From assembly GCA_000702085.1 (NCBI GenBank), contig KL370861.1, positions 64,911-128,910 of the forward strand: a DNA stretch of 64,000 nucleotides, read 5' to 3'. The first letter of the stretch is position 1. Each line of letters starts with the position of its first letter. Positions 15,886 through 23,541 of this stretch are shown here, piece by piece. The notes beneath the pieces are model-generated. The model worked only from the letters and a program-made list of their open reading frames with translations, searched no databases and was not told where the DNA came from. This stretch comes from Lachnospiraceae bacterium P6A3. GTDB taxonomy: Bacteria > Bacillota > Clostridia > Lachnospirales > Lachnospiraceae. The position numbers were made by a program, and so were the translations under genes.

Positions 15886-15934
15886 TTGACGGCTAATTGT
15901 AATTAGCCTACAATAAGGCTAATCCAAATTAGCC
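15886..15934 (+). promoter_or_regulatory. tetR-type promoter with two tandem operators
   Basis: TTGACG (15886-15891), 17-nt spacer, TACAAT (15909-15914). Operator 1, GGCTAATTGTAATTAGCC (15891-15908), fills the spacer. Operator 2, GGCTAATCCAAATTAGCC (15917-15934), sits just downstream of the -10. Centres are 26 bp apart. Probably the autoregulatory site of the TetR gene that follows. Confidence 0.8.
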
Positions 15935-15958
15935 AAATTAGATGTAAGAGGAAACAAA

Positions 15959-16618
15959 ATGGATACCAAGCAAAGAATACTGGATGAAGCACTGACGCTG
16001 TTTTCCGAAAAGGGATATGCAAATGTTTACGTTGCGGATATTGCAGAGAGAGTCGGGATAAAAGCTCCCTCTTTGTACAAGCACTATAAAAACAAGCAGG
16101 CTATCTTCGATGCGATTATTGAAGAGATGAACAGGCGCTTTTTGGAGGAGGCAGGTGCTTTACAGATAAACGGTGCGGATGCCGGGGCAGATGCTGAAAT
16201 CTATAAGCACATATCCGAAGAACAGCTGATCACTCTCGGGAAAAACCTGTTTCTGTATTTCCTGCATGATGATTACACCGGGCGGTTTCGCAAGATGCTT
16301 ACCATCGAACAGTTTCATGATAAAAAACTGGCCGCTGCTTATATGAAGCAGTACGTGGATGATCCCATTTCATATCAGGGGATGCTTTTCGGGTTGATGG
16401 CTTCCTCGGGAGTCTTGCAGACAGAGAATGTAGAGATCATGACACTGCATTTTTATGCTCCGATTTATATGCTGCTGACGGTATGTGATCGTGAGCCGGG
16501 GCGGGAGAAGCAGGCACTTAAAACGCTTGAAGCGCACATCAGGCAGTTTAATACTTTATATTCAAGAGAAGAAAAAAGGGTAGAGGAAAATAAGAAGAAA
16601 TCCCGGAGGAAGGTATAA
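15959..16618 (+). CDS. TetR-family regulator
   Basis: A 219-residue TetR protein. The N-terminal helix-turn-helix (TKQRILDEALTLFSEKGYANVYVADIAERVGIKAPSLYKHYKNKQAI, split here by reading residues 4-50) is canonical; the ligand-binding part is less conserved. It resembles the TetR at 52641 in length and in its C-terminal YAP...DREP segment, suggesting paralogy. SD AGAGGAAAC. It overlaps the following flavoprotein gene (TAATG), so the two form an operon behind the double operator. Confidence 0.9.
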   Translation: MDTKQRILDEALTLFSEKGYANVYVADIAERVGIKAPSLYKHYKNKQAIFDAIIEEMNRRFLEEAGALQINGADAGADAEIYKHISEEQLITLGKNLFLYFLHDDYTGRFRKMLTIEQFHDKKLAAAYMKQYVDDPISYQGMLFGLMASSGVLQTENVEIMTLHFYAPIYMLLTVCDREPGREKQALKTLEAHIRQFNTLYSREEKRVEENKKKSRRKV

Positions 16619-17340
16619 TGAAGATCACGGTCATTAACGGTACGGAAAAGAAAGGTGTTACATATAAGCTCAAGGAAATCTTCCTTGAACAGTTCAGAGA
16701 CAGAGCGGAGATAACGGAATTCTGCCTTCCGAAGGACGGTCCCGGTTTTTGCACAGGATGCACGGCTTGCTTTTTGGAAAAACAGAATTTATGTAAGGAT
16801 GCGGAAAAGGTGCAGAAGATTGAGAAGGCACTCCTTGAAGCGGATCTTTTGGTGTTTACCTCGCCTGCTTATGTTTTCCATACAACAGGAGCAATGAAGG
16901 CTATGCTTGACCATTTCGGATACAGGTGGATGCCGCATCGCCCTGCAAAGGAAATGTTCGGAAAACGAGCGGTGATCATCACTCAGTGCCTTGGAGCGGG
17001 TGGCAAATCCGCAGCAAAGGATATTAAGGACAGCCTTTCTTGGTGGGGAATAAGCTATATAAGAACGTGCAGTTTTAAACTTATGAGTGAAATTCATTGG
17101 GATAAGATTCCTGAGAAAAAGCGGGATGAAATAACCGAGAAATTGAATTCCCTGGCTCGTAAAATGCTCTCAATCGATTATTCCAAGCCTGCGCATGCAA
17201 GCTTTGCGACAAAGATGAAATTCTATGTGGTAAGGATGCTGCAGACGGGGCTCGGCAAAGATAATCCGGAGTATACGGATTTTAAATATTGGAAGTCAAA
17301 CGGCTGGATAGACGGAGTCAGACCTTGGCGTTTGGGGTAA
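16618..17340 (+). CDS. flavodoxin-fold NAD(P)H-dependent oxidoreductase
   Basis: A 240-residue flavodoxin-like protein of the NADPH-dependent FMN reductase group: N-terminal INGTEKKGVTYKLKE for phosphate binding, a cysteine-rich FCTGCTACF segment, and TSPAYVFHTTGAMKAMLDHFGYR for flavin binding. Coupled to the TetR gene by a one-base overlap; it is probably the induced detoxification or redox enzyme of that regulator. Substrate is unknown. Confidence 0.85.
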   Translation: MKITVINGTEKKGVTYKLKEIFLEQFRDRAEITEFCLPKDGPGFCTGCTACFLEKQNLCKDAEKVQKIEKALLEADLLVFTSPAYVFHTTGAMKAMLDHFGYRWMPHRPAKEMFGKRAVIITQCLGAGGKSAAKDIKDSLSWWGISYIRTCSFKLMSEIHWDKIPEKKRDEITEKLNSLARKMLSIDYSKPAHASFATKMKFYVVRMLQTGLGKDNPEYTDFKYWKSNGWIDGVRPWRLG

Positions 17341-17352
17341 AAAATATATAAT
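17325..17352 (+). promoter_or_regulatory. promoter giving a leaderless protease mRNA
   Basis: TTGGCG, 16-nt spacer, TATAAT (17347-17352), then 6 nt to ATG 17359. This is the same -10 to ATG distance as at folC. The only SD-like sequence (AGG) is 2 nt from the ATG, too close to work. Confidence 0.6.
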
Positions 17353-17358
17353 CAGGTT

Positions 17359-18591
17359 ATGAATAAAAAAATCATCCTTACAATTTCAATATTGCTTTTC
17401 TTTACGATTGTCTCGGTAGTCTGTATCACGGCAGTTTCAGGCAGTTTTTCAAGAGGTAACGTATCTGAAGCATCGGAACTTGAAGTTACGGATATCCCCG
17501 AAGAACCTGTGCAGGAAGAAGAAATCCCCGCACCCGAACCTCCTCGTTTCATCATGCTCTGCGACAGAGTTTATAAGACCGGAACGGATCTTTCTCTCAT
17601 GGATCTTGTATATGCCGAGGATGCTGAAGGAAATGATATAACAGACCGTATTGAGATAGTAAGCGACGGCGGATACAATCCCGATTCCCGGGGAGTTTAT
17701 CAGATCACATACAGCGTATCTGACGAAGAAGGAGTTACGGCAGAAGAAACCATAAACGTCTCCATAGGTGATTATGACAAGAATGAATACGGTTTTGCCG
17801 TAGACAGTGAAATTATAGGTTTTCTTATAGAGCACGGATATTTCGGTTATGATACCTTATCCGAGGATGAAGCGGGAGATATTGACGCTCTTACCGCTCT
17901 GACTTCTCCCACTTCCTTTGGTGCAGCATACGGCGACGGAGCATGTACATGTTTTCTCTACAAGGTAACTGAAAACTATCTTTTCTTTTTCACCAACAAG
18001 CATTGTCCCGTGGACAGTGCCGATACTCTGTGCATTTATGATTACAACGATAATATGACCGAGATTCCGGATACCGACATCACCTTTTTGAAATATCATC
18101 CCGAATATGATGCGGTCGCCAACGGGTATCTTCAGTACGACCAGCAGATGTTTGTTGTTCCCATATCATATTTCAATGTGGATGAACTCCTTACCTTCAG
18201 AGAAGTCCATGTTGATACAAGTGCCTATGAGCAGCTGAAAGCAGGCGATTATTTTCTGATGAATACCCAGTCCTGGAGAAGATGTCAGCAGGATATTGTC
18301 CTTGATAATACGGTTATGTTTGTTGATTGCTACGAGCAGACGGCTTATCATTATGATGAGGATCCTGAAAAGCTGGTGCCTGCTGTTTCCCACATGGTGG
18401 TGGGTGACCTGAAGAATGCCGTGGGAAGCTGCAGCGGTTCACCCTGCTTTGATAAGTACGGTAATTTCCTCGGATTCATCTGGGGAACAACATATGCCAT
18501 CGCACCCGAAATTACTTATCTGGATCAGTTCGTTCCGCTTCCGTACTTTTTGGAATTTGCCGACTCGGTAGATTATTATGAAACCAATTAA
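17359..18591 (+). CDS. membrane-anchored trypsin-like serine protease with Ig-like domain
   Basis: A 410-residue protein with an N-terminal TM segment (about 5-27) and acidic Pro/Glu linker (35-55). Residues 55-135 look like a bacterial Ig-like (DUF5011-type) domain: YNPDSRGVYQITYSVSDEEG. The C-terminal domain has a trypsin-like triad: TNKHC (His near 214), HPEYDAVA (Asp near 251) and GSCSGSPC (Ser near 360). The Cys pair around the serine could form a disulphide. It is predicted to face the outside. It overlaps the next gene by 14 nt, which encodes a nuclease/helicase, an unusual partner. Confidence 0.7.
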   Translation: MNKKIILTISILLFFTIVSVVCITAVSGSFSRGNVSEASELEVTDIPEEPVQEEEIPAPEPPRFIMLCDRVYKTGTDLSLMDLVYAEDAEGNDITDRIEIVSDGGYNPDSRGVYQITYSVSDEEGVTAEETINVSIGDYDKNEYGFAVDSEIIGFLIEHGYFGYDTLSEDEAGDIDALTALTSPTSFGAAYGDGACTCFLYKVTENYLFFFTNKHCPVDSADTLCIYDYNDNMTEIPDTDITFLKYHPEYDAVANGYLQYDQQMFVVPISYFNVDELLTFREVHVDTSAYEQLKAGDYFLMNTQSWRRCQQDIVLDNTVMFVDCYEQTAYHYDEDPEKLVPAVSHMVVGDLKNAVGSCSGSPCFDKYGNFLGFIWGTTYAIAPEITYLDQFVPLPYFLEFADSVDYYETN

Positions 18592-20071
18592 CATCTACGC
18601 ACTCACAAGATTAAACGATCCCGAGCTGATATCGAAGGTTGAAAGACAGATGTCGGGACGCGGAAGAAATATCAAGATCCGCGAATGGGAAACGGAAGGG
18701 CTCAGACTTTTTTCCGAAAGGCTGCAGCCTGTGTGCAATGATGCCTGCTCGCTGACATTCTATTATTCGTATACGATGCAGAAGCTGGGAAAAGAATTCG
18801 ATCTCCTTCGCATCGCAGACGACCAGATAGTCAATATCGAATTAAAGAGCGACAATGTATCAAATGAAGCTATACGAAGCCAGCTCATCCGAAACAGATA
18901 TTATCTCTCTACTCTCGGAAAACCTGTTTATTACTACACATACATAAGCGGTCAGGACAGACTTGTGAGGCTGTCTAACAGCGGAAGACTTGTAGATTCT
19001 ACCTTTGAAGAACTGGGCATGCTTCTGGATAATCAGGACGGCATCTACACGGGAGATATCGAGGAACTCTTCAAAGAAGACAAGTATCTCATTTCACCCA
19101 TCACCGATCCGGGAAGATTTCTTCGTCAGGAATATTTCCTTACTTTTCAGCAGCGTGATATCAAAAAACAGATCATAAAGAATATCTCAGACGGACATTT
19201 CCTTCAGGGCTTTACCGGACTTCCGGGCACAGGCAAGACCATCCTTCTGTACGACATGGCAATGAGTATGTCGCGAAAGAATCCAGTATGTCTGTTCCAT
19301 TTCGGTTCCCACAGAAGTGAGCTGCAGCAGCTTGATGAGCGTCTTAAGAGAATAGATTTCTATTATTGTGACAAAAACACCGTACCTGAAGTGACGAAGG
19401 ATTATGCGGCCATATTCATCGATGAAGGTCACGGCATGGGAGAGAAGGCGTTTGATGCAATCCGGGAATACGCCGGGAAATGGAACGTGCCGATCATCAT
19501 ATCCTATGACGATGCACTCTGCGTGTCCGAAAAAGAAAGACCCGGAATGGGTGCCGCGGTCTTCGAAAAGCGCGATGATTTCAAGGGATTCAAGCTGACC
19601 AATAAGATCAGAATGAACAACGAATTGTCGACTTTCTTAAGGACATTCCTATCTGCTTCGAAGATTTACAAGAGGGATTATCCGAATGTATCGGTCTCTT
19701 ACGGAACCGACGTTACGGAAGCTATGAATCTCATCAGATTCTACGAAAAAGAAGGATACATGTTCATCTGGGACAAGAGACTGGGAATCGATATCGGCTC
19801 TATGGAGAGCTTTCCCGGCGAAGCAATGACACGTATCGAATCGGAATCCGTTACCGGAAAAGAATTCGACAATGTGGTGATGCTGTTGGATGATTCTTTT
19901 TACTATGATGATGAAAGATTCCTCAGAAATACGGAATCGGACTCTTCGTCCGAAGCTTTCCGTATCATGAACCTTTTCCACGGACTGAGCCGCGCCAAGA
20001 AAAAGATCGCACTTGTCATCATGGGAAATAATAAGCTCATGGAGCAGGTGTACAATATTTTGCAGAAATAA
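18578..20071 (+). CDS. PD-(D/E)XK nuclease-like / SF1-type ATPase (DUF2075-like)
   Basis: A 497-residue cytosolic protein. Residues about 65-95 read GKEFDLLRI then NIELKSD, a D-(X)n-ELK pattern typical of PD-(D/E)XK nucleases. A helicase-like ATPase follows: Walker A GLPGTGKT (about 214-221), Walker B AIFIDEGHG (about 277-285), a motif reading VTGKEFDNVVMLLDD, and LSRAKKKIALVIMG near the C-terminus, matching DUF2075/Schlafen-type helicases. It begins inside the protease gene with no clear SD, so translation is probably coupled. Similar proteins occur in defence and unknown contexts. Confidence 0.7.
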   Translation: MKPINIYALTRLNDPELISKVERQMSGRGRNIKIREWETEGLRLFSERLQPVCNDACSLTFYYSYTMQKLGKEFDLLRIADDQIVNIELKSDNVSNEAIRSQLIRNRYYLSTLGKPVYYYTYISGQDRLVRLSNSGRLVDSTFEELGMLLDNQDGIYTGDIEELFKEDKYLISPITDPGRFLRQEYFLTFQQRDIKKQIIKNISDGHFLQGFTGLPGTGKTILLYDMAMSMSRKNPVCLFHFGSHRSELQQLDERLKRIDFYYCDKNTVPEVTKDYAAIFIDEGHGMGEKAFDAIREYAGKWNVPIIISYDDALCVSEKERPGMGAAVFEKRDDFKGFKLTNKIRMNNELSTFLRTFLSASKIYKRDYPNVSVSYGTDVTEAMNLIRFYEKEGYMFIWDKRLGIDIGSMESFPGEAMTRIESESVTGKEFDNVVMLLDDSFYYDDERFLRNTESDSSSEAFRIMNLFHGLSRAKKKIALVIMGNNKLMEQVYNILQK

Positions 20072-20113
20072 GAATATAACCTGAGATTTTGGATTTACGT
20101 AGGAGGATATTGT

Positions 20114-21373
20114 ATGTACAGACCTGAAACAGCACCCAGAGGCTGGAACAGCTGGGATTGTTACGGAGCCGCTGTAACGGAGAAGGAAGTAAGACAGAAT
20201 GCGGAATTTATGGCGGCGAATCTGAAACAGTACGGCTGGGAATATGTGGTTGTAGATATACAGTGGTATGAACCGGGAGCCACAACCCATGAGTACAGAC
20301 CCTTTGCGGATCTGTGTATGGATGAGTACGGAAGACTTGTTCCCGCACCTAACAGATTCCCTTCTTCAGCCGGTGGCAAGGGCTTTGCACCTCTTGCCGA
20401 ATATGTTCATTCACTGGGTCTTAAATTCGGTATCCACATAATGAGAGGAATCCCCCGTCAGGCAGTACACAAAAATCTTCCTGTATATGGCACGGACAAG
20501 ACCGCAAGAGATGCCGCAAGATTCAACAGCATCTGTATGTGGAATCCGGATATGTATGGAACAACACCAGATGAAACAGGAAGAGCATATTACGATTCCA
20601 TATTCAAGCTCTACGCAGAGTGGGGCGTGGATTTTATAAAGTGTGATGATATATGCAGGGAGCTTCCCCATGAGGAAGCGGAGATGAAGATGCTCTCGGA
20701 AGCGCTTAATGCCTGCGGAAGAGAAATGGTGCTTTCACTGTCTCCCGGACCTGCACTTCTTGAAAAGGCTGAGCTTTATAAGCAGATTTCAAATATGTGG
20801 CGTATCACGGATGATTTCTGGGATGACTGGAAGCTTCTGTATGCAATGTTTGAACGCGCAGAAAAATGGAGCATACATGCCGGAGCGGGACACTTCCCCG
20901 ATGCGGATATGCTGCCCATCGGTCCCATCAAGCAGGATTACGATGTAAATTACAGGACAGCATTTACGGAGGACGAACAGATAACCATGATGACTCTTTG
21001 GAGTATCATGCGCTCACCCCTTATTATCGGCGGAGAGATGACGGGCTTCGATGATTTCACCATGAAGCTTATCACCAATGAGGCGGTTCTGAAGATGCAT
21101 GCTAATTCGAGAAATGCCCGCCAGATTTTCAGAAGAGAAATAGACGGGAAAGAGTTCATCCTCTGGACTGCGGACGACTGCGAAGGCGGAAAGTACCTGG
21201 CTGCTTTCAATGCATCGGATGAAGACGGATGTTTGAAGTTCGGACTTGATGAACTTGAATCAATAGAGGCAGGAAGCAAAGGGGCAGAACTGTGGACAGG
21301 AGACAGCATCACCATTGAAGCTGAGTTTATGGCAAATATCCCTGCTCACGGCGCTAAGGTTTATAAGATCTGA
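20114..21373 (+). CDS. GH27-family alpha-galactosidase
   Basis: A 419-residue glycoside hydrolase family 27 enzyme with no signal peptide, so intracellular. N-terminal APRGWNSWDCYG and the SLGLKFGIHIMRG strand are diagnostic. The nucleophile lies in DFIKCDD (about 172-178) and the acid/base in WRITDDFWDDW (near 230). GH27 enzymes remove terminal alpha-galactose (some act on alpha-N-acetylgalactosamine). SD AGGAGG is upstream and a strong terminator follows, so it is monocistronic. Confidence 0.9.
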   Translation: MYRPETAPRGWNSWDCYGAAVTEKEVRQNAEFMAANLKQYGWEYVVVDIQWYEPGATTHEYRPFADLCMDEYGRLVPAPNRFPSSAGGKGFAPLAEYVHSLGLKFGIHIMRGIPRQAVHKNLPVYGTDKTARDAARFNSICMWNPDMYGTTPDETGRAYYDSIFKLYAEWGVDFIKCDDICRELPHEEAEMKMLSEALNACGREMVLSLSPGPALLEKAELYKQISNMWRITDDFWDDWKLLYAMFERAEKWSIHAGAGHFPDADMLPIGPIKQDYDVNYRTAFTEDEQITMMTLWSIMRSPLIIGGEMTGFDDFTMKLITNEAVLKMHANSRNARQIFRREIDGKEFILWTADDCEGGKYLAAFNASDEDGCLKFGLDELESIEAGSKGAELWTGDSITIEAEFMANIPAHGAKVYKI

Positions 21374-21387
21374 TTAGTTAGTCAAAC

Positions 21388-21426
21388 AGGGGGACGGTTC
21401 CACGGAACCGTCCCCCTATTTTGTTT
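21388..21426 (+). terminator. strong terminator of the GH27 gene
   Basis: AGGGGGACGGTTCC and GGAACCGTCCCCCT form a perfect 14-bp stem with a 2-nt nominal loop, followed by ATTTTGTTTTT. The GGGACGGTTC core recurs in the long inverted repeat at 44076. Confidence 0.85.
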
Positions 21427-21433
21427 TTCTAAT

Positions 21434-21477
21434 TTGACAGCCGAGATGTATTATTGTACTATTTAAATAGTACAATA
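21434..21477 (+). promoter_or_regulatory. GntR/ABC operon promoter with 26-bp palindrome
   Basis: TTGACA (21434-21439), 17-nt spacer, TACTAT (21457-21462). A perfect 26-bp palindrome at 21452-21477, arm TATTGTACTATTT, covers the -10. This is the arrangement expected for autorepression by the YtrA-type GntR protein encoded next. Confidence 0.85.
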
Positions 21478-21514
21478 TAGATATTCATCATTAATCGACT
21501 ACGGAGGTGGTTTG

Positions 21515-21877
21515 ATGTCCTGGAGTATGGATCCCAATAAGCCGATTTTTATACAACTCGTGGAACGGCTGGAATCGGATATCGTATCCGGAAAATTTGC
21601 TCCCGGGGATAAGCTTCCCACGGTAAGGGAATTGGCTGTGGAGGCTGCGGTTAATCCGAATACAATGCAAAAAGCATATGGTGAGCTTGAAAGGCTCGGA
21701 CTCGTTTATTCGCAGCGAACAAACGGTAGATATGTGACGGAGGACGCGGGACTCATCGAGAAGACAAGAAAGGATCTGGCTGAGAAAACCGCCGAAGAAT
21801 TCCTTTCCGGCATGAAGGAACTCGGTATCGGCAGGGAAGAAGCCATCAGATTCCTGCAAGGAGGATCTTATGAGTAA
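21515..21877 (+). CDS. YtrA-type GntR regulator
   Basis: A 120-residue GntR-family protein with only the winged helix (IFIQLVERLESDIVSGKFAP...LPTVRELAVEAAVNPNTMQKAYGELE) and a short helical dimerisation tail, as in YtrA. ATG 21515 is 7 nt after GGAGG; an upstream TTG is less likely. It overlaps the downstream ATPase gene by 8 nt. YtrA-type regulators repress ABC operons that respond to cell-envelope stress; the ligand here is unknown. Confidence 0.9.
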   Translation: MSWSMDPNKPIFIQLVERLESDIVSGKFAPGDKLPTVRELAVEAAVNPNTMQKAYGELERLGLVYSQRTNGRYVTEDAGLIEKTRKDLAEKTAEEFLSGMKELGIGREEAIRFLQGGSYE

Positions 21878-22565
21878 ATTACTTGAATGCAAAGGGTTAA
21901 GCCATGCTTACGGTAAAAAGCGTGCCCTTGATGATATTTCTTTTTCCGTAGAGTCAGGAAAAATAGTCGGACTGTTCGGTCCCAACGGAAGCGGCAAGAC
22001 AACGCTCATCAAGATGATCGCGGGGATGATCCATGATGAGAACGGTGCGGTGAGCATTTGCGGAAATCCCGTCGGTGAAAAGAGTAAGTCGGTCGTTTCG
22101 TATTCACCCGACAGGATGGCGTTTGCGGCCGGCAGAAAAGTTTCGGATCTTCTGGATATGTATGAGCTTATGTATGAGGATTTCGACAGAAAGAGCGCAG
22201 AGGATAAACTTCGCGACTTCGGAATTGAGATTTCGGACTATGTTGGAAAGCTTTCAAAAGGAAATGCTGAGAAGCTTCAGGTGATCCTTACAATGTCCAG
22301 AAAAGCAAAGCTCTTTCTTTTGGATGAGCCTTTTAACGGCCTGGATCCGGTTGCCAGGGAGAACGTGATCAGGATCATGATCGGCTGTGTCCCGGAGGAT
22401 TCGTCTCTGATCATATCAACCCATCAGATAGGCGATATCGAGCAGATGCTTGATGAAGCGATATTCATAAAAGACGGCGGAATTGTATTTCACAGATCTG
22501 TTGATGAGATCCGCAGCGAGACGGGAAAGTCTCTTTCCGAGACGTATATGGAGGAATACAGATGA
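21870..22565 (+). CDS. ABC transporter ATPase (YtrB/BcrA-like)
   Basis: A 231-residue ATP-binding subunit. Walker A GPNGSGKTT, signature LSKGNAEKLQ, Walker B LFLLDEPFNGLD and the H-loop STHQIGD are present. AAGGAGG precedes the start. It is coupled to the GntR gene upstream and, by a 4-nt overlap, to its membrane partner downstream. Export of an envelope-active compound or lipid is likely, by analogy with the GntR-linked YtrBC systems. Confidence 0.9.
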   Translation: MSKLLECKGLSHAYGKKRALDDISFSVESGKIVGLFGPNGSGKTTLIKMIAGMIHDENGAVSICGNPVGEKSKSVVSYSPDRMAFAAGRKVSDLLDMYELMYEDFDRKSAEDKLRDFGIEISDYVGKLSKGNAEKLQVILTMSRKAKLFLLDEPFNGLDPVARENVIRIMIGCVPEDSSLIISTHQIGDIEQMLDEAIFIKDGGIVFHRSVDEIRSETGKSLSETYMEEYR

Positions 22566-23416
22566 ATAAAAGATCATATAAGCTTGAATCACAAGAGATA
22601 AAAAAGGTCATGGTACTCATGACTGTGTTGATCGCTGCGTATTCCGTGCTTTCCGTCGTCTGTGCGTTTGCGGAAAGCCGGTCGACTTCCGGACTGGCTC
22701 TTACCCTGAGAGTGATACTTATACTTGTATCCGCACTGGGCATCATCTGTACCGGAATATTCATGGTCAGAAGGTTTTACGGCATTCTTTTCACGGATGA
22801 AGGTCTTATTAAATTCTCATTTCCGGTAAATAACAGCGGGCATCTGAAGAACAATTTCAGACTTGCGGTAATGTGGCTGGGACTGCAGATGCTAATATTC
22901 ATCGCGTGTCTCGGTATTTCGGAATATGTCGGAAAAGAAAGCGTCCCCCTCGGACCTGTCGGATCATATACCGGGCTTGTGAATTCATATAAGATCAACT
23001 GGATGGGAGAGTATATGTCCGCTCCGGGAGCAAAGGCCATGGCAGCATTTGTTATCATGGCTGCAGCTTTAGCGGTGATCACGGTAAATGTTTACATATC
23101 CTTTATCTTCACGCTGACCGTGTCAAACCGTATATGCGGAAAATACAATATCCTTCAAAAGAACGGCGTGATACTTATAACCGGTTTAGCAATGTTCAAT
23201 ATTCATCTTCTTGTCTCATGGTTATTAACAAGAATTGAGATCATGTTCAATATGGGCTTTCTGTTTACAGATAAAGGATTTACTGTATTCGGGCCCGATG
23301 GAGCTTTTGTACGTGATATCGAAGGACCTCTTGTATATATCCTGATCTATGGTGCGACTGCCGTGATCATGTACCGCATCTGCAAGAACATTCTTGATAA
23401 AAAACTGGATATCTGA
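22562..23416 (+). CDS. ABC-2-type membrane subunit
   Basis: A 284-residue polytopic membrane protein with about six hydrophobic segments and no soluble domain. Its position, overlapping the ATPase gene (ATGA), identifies it as the permease of the GntR-controlled transporter. Sequence-level family match is weak by eye. Confidence 0.75.
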   Translation: MNKRSYKLESQEIKKVMVLMTVLIAAYSVLSVVCAFAESRSTSGLALTLRVILILVSALGIICTGIFMVRRFYGILFTDEGLIKFSFPVNNSGHLKNNFRLAVMWLGLQMLIFIACLGISEYVGKESVPLGPVGSYTGLVNSYKINWMGEYMSAPGAKAMAAFVIMAAALAVITVNVYISFIFTLTVSNRICGKYNILQKNGVILITGLAMFNIHLLVSWLLTRIEIMFNMGFLFTDKGFTVFGPDGAFVRDIEGPLVYILIYGATAVIMYRICKNILDKKLDI

Positions 23417-23463
23417 TCGTGAAAAAAGAGTCGCGGGTCACCCTGTTTCACCTTGTTCGTTTA

Positions 23464-23533
23464 TGGTATAATACACTCCAAGGCAAAGAAGTCTTAATCC
23501 AAGGCTTCTTTGTCTTTTTTTGCGTTAAGGAGG
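23464..23533 (+). promoter_or_regulatory. PucR gene promoter followed by a terminator hairpin (possible attenuator)
   Basis: Extended -10 TGGTATAAT (23464-23472) is followed by a 10-bp hairpin, GGCAAAGAAG (23482-23491) with CTTCTTTGTC (23505-23514), and seven T residues (23515-23521). The SD AAGGAGG (23527-23533) and ATG 23542 come after. The hairpin would either end the upstream ABC transcript or attenuate a transcript starting near 23479. Confidence 0.6.
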
Positions 23534-23541
23534 AATCACAT

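Noticed and set aside
23419-23541. N-terminal extension of the PucR frame
   Set aside because: It crosses a promoter-like sequence and terminator hairpin, while AAGGAGG precedes ATG 23542.
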